The position numbers and the translations under genes are program-made. DNA of 64,000 bases from Ecdyonurus torrentis (lineage: Eukaryota; Arthropoda; Insecta; Ephemeroptera; Heptageniidae). The notes below the pieces were generated by a model, which made no database searches, was not told the DNA's origin, and worked only from the letters and a program-made list of their open reading frames with translations. Where the stretch lies: assembly GCA_949318235.1 (NCBI GenBank), contig OX439131.1, forward strand, positions 44,525,226-44,589,225, given 5' to 3'. Shown in pieces: positions 44,961 through 54,963 of the stretch (positions within the stretch are counted from its first letter, which is position 1; each line of letters opens with the position of its first letter).

Positions 44961-44993
<33 letters not shown>

Positions 44994-47900
44994 TTACAAT
45001 AAGAATTAATATTTCTTCTCAATATATCAGGTAACTTTTTACATGAAAAACATATTTGGAGAAAACAATTCAATTATAGACAGTAAATTTTAGTACATAG
45101 GCCATTATCAGTTAAATGGATAAACCCTGCGGGTCGAACTTATATTAATTTATTAGCTTTTTCTTATTTAACCAATATTTTAAGCCTGATACTAAATGTT
45201 TGCTTGCTTGTTTGTTTTTTGACAAATTTTGTGTTCAATTTTAGGAAAAAATCCTATTATGTAGATGCCTCATTTTTTATATATTATCCAATAGATCAGT
45301 CTTAAATTGCGTATAAGATAAAGTTCACTTAAATTACAATTATATATAAATGTTTTTAAATATAAATCCAAATATTAAAAACTCAATAATATCATTATTT
45401 AATATTAAAATTAACATACAAATAGGCCTATACCATACACCTTTTAATTATGGCAATTTTTTTTTAAATGGCAACCCATTATAACTGCCCTTCTACAGTA
45501 TAATATATTTTAAGTGCATATACTGACTTATATAGGAATATAATCCCCCTCCCCCTTTCACACGAACACACACACATAAATATATGGAAACTGAATATCA
45601 AAATGTTAAGCAAATCCTTGCCAGTCTGAAGCCTCAGATTCTTCATCCTCAACAACTCCGATGCACCTAATACCATTCTTGAGTAGTGGAGTTCCTTTTC
45701 CTCGTCCCAGCACCCTTGCATGGAAAATAAGCCGCAACATAGTTTGACACGGATCAATTGGTAGAGACAGCGTCATTTCTTCTTTTAATAACTTTTCTTT
45801 ATGGGCAAAGAATTCTACAGTTATCACAGTTCCACCATTGTTTTCATGTTCTGAAGCAGATAATAAACGACAATGTAAACTGTTTAATGCAGTTTCAGCA
45901 CGTTCTATTTTTGAACTTGCATGACCAGATATTACTTCTTTAGGTAAATTAACAATAATTTCATAACGATGATTTATTTGTAGAAAACCTAAATGTACAT
46001 CCAGTTTGGTGGTATTACCATCTTCTTGTAATCCATTTACTATAATTTCATTATCTTTACCAAAATTATCGCCGTCTTCAGAATCACAGTTAAATTGGAC
46101 GTGATGATGATGATGTTGTAGAGACATATTTGCACTTAATTATAATTTAATTAATTTTAAAATTTAATATTTACGTATAATTTTTTCCCTAAAACCTATG
46201 CAATCTAAAAATCTCAACAGCTGATAAAAAAAATCCTCTAGACATTTGGCGCTACTATACTGTGTTGGATTTAAGAACCTAAATTTGCGCATTATTTGAA
46301 ATATATTTTAAATCCATACATCAGCCAAGACACAGCTTTGAACAAGAACTATACTTTATTTTTATTTGACACTCTGCTAACTTTCGTATTTTTTCCACCA
46401 CTTTTAGCTTACAGATTTGCAGAGATTCTACATTGCATCTGACTATGAACTGATGATAGATATTTTCAAGAGTGAAATTAATTTCCTGAAATCAAGTTGG
46501 CAGAACATGCTAGGTCGACCCTTGGTAGTCATGACATTAAGGAGTATGCATCTAGGTACTGTTGTGTTAGGTGGTGGTAACAGAGTGTACATATATGCCT
46601 CTCTGTGCCCTGTGACTCTGCAGTAAGCATGTTTTGTAACTAACTGCTTGCTATACTTAATGCTTTTCATACACACTAACAGCACACAGTTATGTATAGA
46701 GTGAATGAAATGCTTTGCCAACTTCTCATTTTCAACAAAACCCCTAAGACCATGTATTTATTGATAAGGGATTTTACAAGAGAAAGTGTCCGAAGGAGGA
46801 TTTTTGTTTAGCATGTTACTATAATGTCTAGAGTTTTGATCATCGTGAAAGCTACACTGTGGGAGATGTTGACTTAATGATGTCGTACTTTGCCTCTGGT
46901 CTACGTTCACTTGCGACCTGGTGGCAAGGGTTAGGTCGCCCTACACTCTCCGTCATCATTAGTAGAAGGTTCCATCTTGGTATGTAATTTTATAAAAACA
47001 AAAATATATAAATATATGTATCAGGTTTTAAGGTGGAGCTTCATTTTTCTTTATAAATTCTATGGGTTAAAATTATATTTTTATTATTATTATTTATCAT
47101 TCAAGTCTTCTGGATAGAAATGTCGTAAAGTTTTTTTTTTTTTTTTTTGTGATGCATGGCAAAAAAAAAACTCTACTACCGCTACTACGACATTTCTATT
47201 CGGAAGAACTGATATAAAGATTTGGTAGAAAAAGATATAGATAGATTTGGAAAAATTGGAGAATGGGATTTATTAATGAGCTTACTTGTTAGACTAACAG
47301 GAACACTATGGTAGAGAAAATAATTTCTAGCCCAGGCGGAAAAATATCAATGCATCTAATGAGGCATCCCTGTCAGTTTATAAGCTCATTACTATCTCCC
47401 TTCCCCCAATTTTTCCTAATGTATCTGTGTGTTTTGCTATTCAATTATTGCATTTTTTTTTTTTAATTTTTTTTAAGTATTTATAATTTAACCTTTTGGC
47501 TATATTGTCTTATATTATTTAACATTTTTTCTATATAAAATAAATTTAAAGTTTTAGGAAAGACTAGGCTAACCTTAGGATCCCTCCTCTTCCCATTGTA
47601 TAAAATATGTGCTTTTTGTATGCTCTCTCATGTCTACCTTATATAACCATAACTAACATTACCTTATCTCTTTCAATTGCTTGCATTATGTGGCTGTTAT
47701 TAATCCTGTGATGTCAATTTTAGTATAGAATGTCATCTATGTAACAATGATTGAAAGCTCATAAAGTGTTAATGTGTTGCGAGTCAATATGTGGTTGTGA
47801 TGTTCACTGCATGGTTGTGGTGGCTTTTGTGCTGTGTAGAACTTTGACTTTACCGAGAACTACACAGTGAATGACCTGGCATTTCTTGGGGACTGCTTCA

Positions 47901-50900
47901 TTGATGATCTGTCATTTCTAACCATCAGCTGGCGTCATATGTTGGGCAGACCAACTGTTATCTTTCATGTTTATACATTTATGTTGGGTGAGCATCTTCA
48001 TTATAAATATTGCACTTAACAATAAATATTTCTTAATACAGCAATTAAAATCATAACATTTATGTGTAAAGATATATATAGCCTATATATAACAAAAATC
48101 ATTAATTTTTAGTCATCATTTCATCATAGTTAGAAATGAGGAAAATGAACTATCATGGTTAGGTATGATAAATTTAAAAGAAAAAGACTGGAGAAACCAG
48201 AAAGGGGCTTACCATAGTGGAGAGAATCCCATAGTTTAGTTAAAAATCTTGCTAGCACAACAGCGATATATTAAAAAAAAAAAAAAATAATAATAATAAA
48301 AAATAAACAAAAATAACTAACTAACTAACATATTGAAGAGCTTTTGGCACTAAACTCCAAGAGAAATGGCGTATGTTTTGCCTTTGTCAGTCCTTACAGA
48401 CTTCTAGAGAAACTATAAATCTCTGTGGTAGCAAGATTTTCTTGAGCTATGGTATTACACTCTTGCAGGTTTATGTTTCTTTTAAATTTATAATTTCATC
48501 ATAGGTATCTTTAAATAGATGCATAAATGGCAATTAGCAAAAAATAAAATACACACTCTTCAAGTGGCGCAATTATAATTTTTTTCATGTGGGCTCAATT
48601 ATTCTTTTATAGTTTGTATTTCTAGTTATTGTACAAGTATTTAAAAATCATTCCATCATGTTACTCATATTATTTTATATAAATATGTGAAAAAACCATC
48701 GCGGTTAATGCTACTAAAACAATAGGATAGAGATAGGACGAGAGAAATTAGAGCACCGTGTATTGAAAGTTAATACAGAGCGAAATTCTCTAATTTTGAT
48801 AGTATAATGGAGTAGGGATTCAAATCAATTCACTAGCATTTTGGCTAGGACGTTTTATATGAAAAGAAATTAAAAGGATGGGTGATTCTGTCCTTTTAAT
48901 TTCTTTTCATATAAAACGTCCTAGCCAAAATGCTAGTGAATTGATTTGAATCCCTACTCCATTATACTATCAAAATTAGAGAATTTCGCTCTGTATTAAC
49001 TTTCAATACACGGTGCTCTAATTTCTCTCGTCCTATTTCTATCCTATTGTTTTAGTAATATTATTTTATATGGTGATAATATCAAATTAAAATGTACATT
49101 TAATTTTTCAGATCAAGGAAAAATACCCACAGCAATGCTTACTACAATGAAAAAGCTAAAAAGTGGCTATATTAATGGAACTAGGTATTTTGATAGATAC
49201 AATAACATAATTTTCTAGCCATGGTTCGATTAACGAATTTTATTTTAGGGTAACTCTGGGTCACCTTGGTGAATTTTTAAACACTTCCTGCATCACAAAT
49301 TTGAGTTTCCTGGGTAGCCAAGAGGATGGACTCCCAGATCGTAAGTTTAAGTCACTTTTGCATTACTGATGAATGTCTATCTACATTAAACATGATTGTT
49401 TTGTAGGTTTGAATCCTCAAGTTCAAAAATATCTTGAAGAACATCTCTTGAAGTCGTTAGCTCCTAGAAATCAGCTTCTAGCAGCACCCAAAACTAAAAA
49501 TCCTAGGAACATAAGAAGAAAAATGTCTTGTAGGGGTGCTATAAAGAAGACTCGATCTATTAATGTAGAGCGTAAGTTGGTACCACGGCTACTGTGGTCC
49601 GTATTATACATTATCATTGTGATGCCTCTATAATGTACAATGTTCATTTGACTTTGAAAAATATTTTTCGGCTGCAAATAACCTGAAATGGAAAAATCTT
49701 AAATTAAGGAAACATAGTCTTTTTTTTTTTTTTTTTTTTTGTTTTTGTTTTTGTTTTTGTTTTTGTTTTTGAAGTGCAAAGTGGACATGTGACATTACAT
49801 AATTTGACATTTGACGATTTATATAATATTAATATCCATCATAAAGTTGATACTTATGTGTGCTAATTTTGCAGCTGATATTCTGGGAATGCAGAGTGAG
49901 GAGCGCAAATTTTCTGTTTACATGCAGCCTCCTATGTCAGATCTGGATATACATGATGCTCGTAGTCCATCACCAGATGATATTGAACCAGCATGGAAGC
50001 ATGCACCAGGCACTAGGCACAGGTATATTAACATACAGAAAACATACCATTTATCCTCTTCAGTCCCACACTTTTTTAAGAATAGTTTCACTATCATAAA
50101 TTTTAACCACGTTTTAGTGTGGCTCTCAGAATGACATAAATATGTTTCTTTTGTCAAAAAGATTTTCTTGCTTTTGCAGACCCCCTACCCACTTTAAATA
50201 GCGTTAAAAATTGCGTAATTTCAAGGGCGTTGTATTTTTATGTAAATTTATTATTATTATTATTATTGAATTATCTGATGTCCATTTCCACTATATTGTA
50301 TACTGGGACTGAATAGTTTATTTTTTTAAAGGATGTCTGGCGTAAAAATGCAATTTTTGCCTATTAATTGATTACTGTGACATAATTAGACTTATACCAC
50401 TAAAAAAAAAAATCGAAAAAATCCCATTAATTAGATATCTTACTAATTAATAACAAAATTCTCGTGAAGTAGAGCCTAGTTCACGAAGAAAGTGCACAAC
50501 GGCAACAGCGCTCCCTATATTCTATGCTAGATCTGGTGACTTTATCTGATTGGCCAGAGAATCCGCCGTCACCTGAGAAATGACCACTGAGAAAGGGTTG
50601 GAAAAAAATAACAATGCAAGTACCGCTAGTACTCGCATTGTTATTTTTTATTTCGCACACCTACCAAGATTTGGAGGGGCTAAAATATACTTGTTGCACT
50701 GCAAGTAACCACTCAGTAATAAAAAAATAATGCATAGTTTTACCTGAGACTGACTGAGGTAACTCGTTACTTTAGTGTGCAATCAGTATATATCTGAAAG
50801 AGGGAGAATTCCCCTATTTCTAAAATAAATTTCCCCCTACTTGTTATTATTTCTTTCAAAATATTTGTTCCAATGTTGCAGATATCTGAAAATTGATATT

Positions 50901-53900
50901 AGTTAATTATCTAATCATTGGGTTAATAATCAAAATTTTTTATTGAAACTTTTTGAATTAATATTTAAAAATAGCTTGCTTTAGTTAGAGTCCTAGAAGG
51001 ACTCTAGCTTTAGTTTACAATGAAAATTAGACCTTTTTTCATGACGCCAGACATCCTTTAAAGTTAAAAATTGCTTTTATAATTATTTTTGTAAGCAAAT
51101 TTTGTCAAGCTAATACAATAAACGTAGGATCAATTTCAGCTGCTTATTTAACAGTTGTGATGTGACATGTATGCATAATGCTTATAGATATGATATAGTT
51201 GTAACCTTTAAGTTTGTGTGTTTGTGTCTGTGTGGCTGGTTGCAGCCTTTTTTATGCTCACAGACTTGTCTCTGAGGGTCAGTATGCTGACACAGAAGTG
51301 GAAGAACTGCTGACGATGCTGAGAGAGACAGAGAACTTGGAGGAACAAGGAGACATACTGCAATATTTGGTTGACACTCAAGGTCTTAATTATGATACAG
51401 GTATGTAAATTTTGATTCTGTGTACACATGATTGTGTTAATACAGTAAAAACTCGATTTTATGAAGTCGCAACGGACCCAATAAATGAATACTTCATAAA
51501 ATTGAATTTCATAAAATCAGTTTATTAACATTGAAACGCCTATGTAACTCAATGGCTGGGACCTAAAAAATGACTGCATAATATCTAGAAATTCGTAAAA
51601 TCAAACTTCATTGAGTTTTTACTGTATATTTTACCATTCAAAAACGCTAAATTTGCCATGTTATTCTTATGAGAAAAACATGCGCTGAATTTACATGGTA
51701 AAATACATATTATCATAATCATGCATACAGTCATTGTCATATGTAAAGATTATTTACATAGTCAGTGTTATATGAAAATAACTCCATGTGATATTCTTTT
51801 ATTTACAGGAATTATTGAAAATGATAAACCAGTGACAATAAAAGATTTATTAAAAATGTTGTATGAGAAGGCATGTCAACAGAAGTTATGGGGTCTAGTA
51901 AGACACACTGCAGGTAAGCTCATCAATATTCTTGTTTCTTCTTAGATGTTATTAATGGGATATTTTACCTTTTGTTTATAGGTATGTTGGGTAAAAGAGT
52001 GGAGGATCTAGCCAAAGCTGTGACAGATCTTCTAGTTCGACAGAAACAAGTGACAGTGGGCATGCCTCCTGCCAGTGAACACACGATCACAGCTCCCTTA
52101 CCTGAGGTAGAATTACGTCAACTGATCCACCAGGCATATGGTGATGATGAGAGTACAGCCATGTTGAGTCAAGAGCTGCTCGTTTATCTTGCTATGTTTA
52201 TAAGAACAGAACCTCAATTGTTCCATGAGATGCTTCGACTCAGAGTTGGACTTATCATACAGGTATATTTATTTTTTCAGTTTTTGTTAAATTTTTGGTT
52301 AATTTGAAATGTTATAACTTTTCAGGTAATGGCTACTGAGTTATCTCGAACTCTAATCTGTACAGGGGAAGAAGCATCAGAACATCTTTTGAATCTCTCT
52401 CCATTTGAAATGAAAAATCTACTACATCACATAATGAGTGGCAAAGAGTTTTCTCTTAGCTCAGGTATAAAAAATTATGTTTAAAGGCGTAGACCACTTT
52501 GAACAAAAAAGTTGCGTAATATTCTAACAAACCCGAAAATCAACGTTGATTTGGCCGGAGTCATTGATTTCTAATTTATTTTCCATTTAAAAAATGCCGC
52601 TGCCGGTCACTGACGTCACAGCTCGCCTGGTCCACGCGCAAGTAAACCTGGCGAGCTGTGACGTCAGTGACCGGCAGTGGCATTTTGTGAATGGAAAATA
52701 AATTAGAAATCAATGACTCTGGCCAAATCAACGTTGATTTTCAGGTTTGTTAGGATATTACGCAACTTTTTTTGTTCAAGGTGTTCTACGCCTTTAATTA
52801 TAATTATCTGATTATTGAATTTCTGTTGTGCATGCTAAATTTGTAACAGTAAACTAAAATATTACTTTTTGTTTTCTTATAGCTGGAGGCGGCAATTATT
52901 CTGTAATAAGTTGCAAATCTAGCAAAGTTAGCAAGGTGAGAATTTGATAAGTGTGACATAAAATTATGTTGCAGTTTTGATAACTGTGACATAAAATTAT
53001 GTTGCAGTGTAAACTTAATTATTGCTAAAATTATGATAAAATAACACAATATTTTTCTGAGCAGAAAAGTCAAATCGGCAACTTGTTGGGTAAAGAAGAC
53101 CAAGAGGAACAAGAGTCAGATAGACAAGGACAATGGCTTCGTAGACGTAGATTGGATGGAGCTCTCAATAGAGTTCCTAGAGGTTTTTACCCAAGAGTTT
53201 GGTCCGTCTTAGAGAGGGTATGTGATTGAAACAAACTTTACCTATCTTGTAAGATAAGTAGATGACTTAGGTATAACAAAGAGAATATCATTATTCAATT
53301 TTTTTTTTTTTTTTTTTTTTTTATCCTGGAAGTTTATTTTGTTGTTGAGTGGGAATTATCTTTGGATCAAATGTCATATACTTACAGCTATCTTAAAATA
53401 GCAAAATAATTTAGTAATAAATTTTCAATTTTATTTTCCAGTGTCAGGGCCTAGCAATTGAAGGACGAGTTTTGCCTCAAAATTTAACTCAAGAGGTAAG
53501 AACAACTGTGATCTTCAAAATTAATAACACCATTTTTTTTTTTTTTTGTATGAATATTAAAGTAAAGTATAGAAATGCCTTACCTTAATAGAAGTTCTAT
53601 GGAGAGGATGACGTCTCCCGTGGTACAGAGTTTACTTATATTGTATAATGTTTGTATAACTGAGAGATTTGTCATTGTAATGGTATTATCAGTCAAAGAA
53701 TAAAATAACTTGAGCACATCACAAGTAGCGTGTCATCTTGTGGTGTGATTGATAATGTAATTACAAAAGCTCTCGGATATACAAACATTATTATAACTTA
53801 ACTCTGTACAACGTGAGACGTCAACCTCATCATAGAACTTTTATTGTGGAAAGAAGGCTCTTGCTAATATTTCCATCCTTTACCTCAATGCGTATTTATC

Positions 53901-54457
53901 CTTCAATCTTTATTATTATTATTTATTTATTTTAGCAAAGTAACTGGTAATTGGTATTTCAGATGACACCGGGCGAGCTGAAATTTGCTCTAGCAGTAGA
54001 AACTGCATTAAACACAATCCCTCAGCCTGAATATCGCCAGTTAATCGTGGAAGCCCTGATGGTATTAACTCTGCTCACTGAGCATAATGTAGCAACCTCA
54101 CTGGGTGGAGTGTTAGCAGTTGAGCATCTTGTCCATAGAGCAAATCAAATCTTCTTGGAGGATCAGGTTGGTTCAGAAAACGTTACAAATAAAAACCTGA
54201 GTTATTAACAATCACAATTTCTTTTATAGATGAAAGTGAATGGTGATGCGACTTTGTGTTGTGCAAAGCCTAAGCAACATCGTGAAACAACAATGAGTGG
54301 AGGTCTCTTATGTGGAGGAGCAGCTTACGTTTGTCAACACTTCTATGATAGTGCGCCTAGCGGCAGCTTCGGTACCATGACCTACCTGACACGTGCCATG
54401 GCATGTCTGCTAGACTGTCTACCAAAAGAGGGAGACATGGAGTGTGTCATCACTTAA
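38505..54457 (+). CDS. PhKa: Phosphorylase b kinase regulatory subunit alpha
   Basis: Regulatory subunit of the cytosolic kinase that activates glycogen phosphorylase. Coding exons: 38505-38582, 38988-39146, 39208-39424, 40206-40288, 40354-40545, 40836-41024, 41296-41448, 41511-41684, 42065-42278, 43441-43550, one of three alternatives (46408-46555, 46832-46979, 47840-47987), 49112-49184, 49249-49340, 49407-49571, 49875-50022, 51246-51400, 51809-51913, 51982-52262, 52326-52464, 52883-52935, 53065-53217, 53442-53495, 53963-54166, 54230-54457. The total is 3567 nt, or 1188 aa, close to vertebrate alpha subunits. The glycoside hydrolase 15-like N-terminal domain shows HAWIRDN (42-47), WGHLQLDA (130-137) and IWERGDKTN (183-191). 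Later landmarks are [27 protein letters not shown] (997-1014) and [16 protein letters not shown]. The C-terminus CVIT is a possible prenylation box, as in alpha rather than beta subunits. All junctions keep phase. Confidence 0.96.
38754..38877. mobile_element. TA-flanked mariner/Tc1-like MITE (124 bp)
   Basis: CAGCTCTGCCATGGCCAAAG at the left and, inverted at the right, CAGCTCTGGCCAAAAGTTTA, each bounded by TA. The TIR type CAGCTCTGGCCAAAAG is familiar from Tc1-like elements. PhK alpha intron 1. Confidence 0.7.
39435..40154. mobile_element. Foldback element, family H copy 1, split by a family A MITE
   Basis: The left end (AAAAAGGAGAGGGGGGTAAT, TTCTAAAAAAGGACATTGTC) pairs with the right end (ATATGCAATAAAATACCCCC). 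Inner arms include AAGTTACCCACCATGACGTC. The 308-bp family A element and its duplicated TTAA sit inside the left arm. PhK alpha intron 3; with the nested element it makes up most of the 781-bp intron. Confidence 0.7.
39550..39857. mobile_element. TTAA-type MITE, family A copy 1 (308 bp)
   Basis: TTAA at 39546-39549 and 39858-39861. Ends AGGCGTAGAACACCTTGAAC, identical in inverse at the right. The arms run through TTTCTAATTTATTTTCCATT to a GC-rich core holding two TGACGTCA palindromes (39677-39684, 39723-39730). It is inserted in family H copy 1. Confidence 0.9.
40668..40754. repeat. (CT)n microsatellite, about 87 bp
   Basis: Almost pure CT run in PhK alpha intron 5, 81 bp before the acceptor of exon 6. 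Confidence 0.95.
42374..42656. mobile_element. Foldback element, family D copy 1 (283 bp, TTGA duplication)
   Basis: Ends TGTTGTTGCGAACAATATGT and, inverted, TGTTGTTGCGAACAATAGG. TTGA stands directly outside both ends (42370-42373, 42657-42660). The arms contain tandem units of the type AGCAAAATGTGTGAGTC followed by TTTTTTGTCA, three on the left and inverted ones on the right. No frame of note. PhK alpha intron 9. Confidence 0.8.
43030..43385. mobile_element. Foldback element, family H copy 2
   Basis: CACAATGAGGAAGACT and GTGAAGGGTAATTTTCTTTC at the left, CAATAAAATTACCCCCCC at the right. The inner arms TGCAGCCTGCGACATCATTT and its inverse resemble copy 1. PhK alpha intron 9, about 55 bp before exon 10. 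Confidence 0.65.
44601..44817. mobile_element. Foldback element, family D copy 2 (217 bp, TCGA duplication)
   Basis: TGTTGTTGCGCCAATATGTG at the left is mirrored by a right end that reads TGTTGTTGCGAGCAATGTGT inverted. It is bounded by TCGA at 44597-44600 and 44818-44821. Fewer internal repeat units than copy 1, otherwise the same layout. PhK alpha intron 10. Confidence 0.85.
45606..46127 (-). CDS. C20orf27 / adipose-secreted signaling protein family (UPF0687), intronless
   Basis: An uninterrupted 173-codon frame on the minus strand, ATG at 46127-46125 and TAA ending at 45606. It matches the small C20orf27 (ADISSP) family in length and order of blocks: a His-rich start ([10 protein letters not shown]), [53 protein letters not shown] and the end [16 protein letters not shown]. 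The vertebrate member is reported as a secreted factor. I see no signal peptide here, and its role in invertebrates is unknown to me. The gene lies antisense inside intron 10 of PhK alpha, its start 281 bp from alternative exon A. The frame is intact. It is either a natural nested gene or a functional retrocopy: it has no introns, and the nearest A run on its strand (45456-45465) is short. Confidence 0.88.
   Translation of the reverse strand: MSLQHHHHHVQFNCDSEDGDNFGKDNEIIVNGLQEDGNTTKLDVHLGFLQINHRYEIIVNLPKEVISGHASSKIERAETALNSLHCRLLSASEHENNGGTVITVEFFAHKEKLLKEEMTLSLPIDPCQTMLRLIFHARVLGRGKGTPLLKNGIRCIGVVEDEESEASDWQGFA
46408..46555 (+). CDS. PhKa: PhK alpha mutually exclusive exon 11A
   Basis: 148 nt; acceptor ccacttttag, donor GGTACTG after CATCTAG. 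Enters in phase 0 after FAFTPQ and leaves in phase 1, completed by AT of exon 12 (Asp). It encodes [17 protein letters not shown] and ends RSMHL. The [11 protein letters not shown] and MLGRP strings make this the version closest to the vertebrate alpha sequence. Confidence 0.9.
46832..46979 (+). CDS. PhKa: PhK alpha mutually exclusive exon 11B
   Basis: 148 nt; acceptor ataatgtctag, donor GTATGT. Same entry and exit phases as 11A and 11C. It encodes [17 protein letters not shown], then [13 protein letters not shown], ending RRFHL. It aligns without gaps to 11A and 11C except in the loop before the GRP motif. Confidence 0.88.
47101..47212. repeat. Hairpin between alternative exons 11B and 11C
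   Basis: AAGTCTTCTGGATAGAAATG with TCGTA pairs with the inverse of TACGACATTTCTATTCGGAA over about 27 bp. The loop contains a T run and an A run that can also pair. Confidence 0.6.
47249..47416. repeat. Foldback of about 168 bp between exons 11B and 11C
   Basis: GGAAAAATTGGAGAATGGGA and TAATGAGCTTA pair with the inverted right end (TAAGCTCATTAC, CCCCCAATTTTTCC). The centre is unpaired. Confidence 0.5.
47840..47987 (+). CDS. PhKa: PhK alpha mutually exclusive exon 11C
   Basis: 148 nt; acceptor tgctgtgtag, donor GTGAGC. It encodes [16 protein letters not shown], then [14 protein letters not shown], ending YTFML. It shares the (S/N)FD..E.YTV start with 11B and the [10 protein letters not shown] core with vertebrate alpha subunits. 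Confidence 0.9.
48139..48488. mobile_element. Foldback element, family E copy 5
   Basis: Starts with CATGGTTAGGTATGATAAAT and GGAGAAACCAGAAAGGGGC, with inner ATCTTGCTAGCACA. The right arm is degraded (GTAGCAAGATTTTCTTGAGC, ACACTCTTGCAGGT). PhK alpha, between exon 11C and exon 12. Confidence 0.6.
48713..49056. repeat. Near-perfect 344-bp palindrome (166-bp arms, 12-nt loop)
   Basis: The left arm runs 48713-48878, the loop (TGGGTGATTCTG) 48879-48890 and the right arm 48891-49056. By eye I find one mismatch between the arms (GATAGAGATAGG against GATAGAAATAGG). It ends 55 bp before PhK alpha exon 12. Partial relatives of one arm occur near 42765 and 56055 (AGAGCAT, GAATTGAAAATTAATAAAAC), so it is a foldback transposable element and not a unique structure. 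Confidence 0.85.
50330..51057. mobile_element. TTAA-flanked element, family L (728 bp)
   Basis: TTAA at 50326-50329 and 51058-51061. Ends AGGATGTCTGGCGTAAAAA and (inverted) AGGATGTCTGGCGTCATGA. The interior holds a second hairpin (AATAACAATGCAAGTACCGC and its inverse). No transposase frame. It fills most of PhK alpha intron 15. Confidence 0.8.
51443..51624. mobile_element. Pogo/Tigger-like MITE (182 bp)
   Basis: CAGTAAAAACTCGATTTTAT at the left is mirrored by AATGAGTTTTTACTG-type sequence at the right (inverted: CAGTAAAAACTCAATGAAG), with TA on both sides. A CAGT-AAA-CTCG end is typical of pogo-group mariner elements. PhK alpha intron 16. Confidence 0.8.
52495..52793. mobile_element. TTAA-type MITE, family A copy 2 (299 bp)
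   Basis: TTAA at 52491-52494 and 52794-52797. Ends AGGCGTAGACCACTTTGAAC and (inverted) AGGCGTAGAACACCTTGAAC. The core carries two TGACGTCA palindromes (52611-52618, 52659-52666). It begins 30 bp after the donor of PhK alpha exon 19. Confidence 0.9.
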
Positions 54458-54674
54458 GCACATGGAGAATTTAATATAATTGATTTGAGTGTTTGCAATA
54501 AGCAAACATGGATATTTTTATATCAGACGTCAATATGTGCTAACTTTAAAAGTGACACAAAATGAATCTAAGTAAAAAAATTAAATAATAATAATAATAA
54601 GTTCATTAGACAAAATAAAAGTAAGAAAATGTATGCTAATTAGTTATAGTCATGAGAGAAGTCACATTTCTCTC

Positions 54675-54853
54675 AATAAAATATATAGCTAATATTCGAG
54701 ATTACTTTGAGGCACTATAAAATAAATAATATTTTATCAAGTACAAAGGTATTACAAAATTGAAAAAAAAATGTACATTTTTGGAATGTTTTGTGCCATA
54801 TTTGTTGTTATATCATAGCATGTAGAAGAATGATATGTTATTTGTTAAATAAA
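54675..54853 (+). terminator. Candidate PhK alpha polyadenylation signals
   Basis: AATAAA at 54675-54680 and 54848-54853 lie 218 and 391 bp past the PhK alpha stop. On the minus strand AATAAA at 54897-54892 lies 67 bp past the MRPL28 stop, so the 3' ends of the two convergent genes are close and may overlap. Confidence 0.6.
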
Positions 54854-54963
54854 ATGTTATGAACAAATTTTACTATTATATACAAAACATTTTTATTTTG
54901 ACTAACAAACACTTGATTTTTTAAAACAAATTTCACTAAAAAAATCTATAAATTTTCTTTTAA

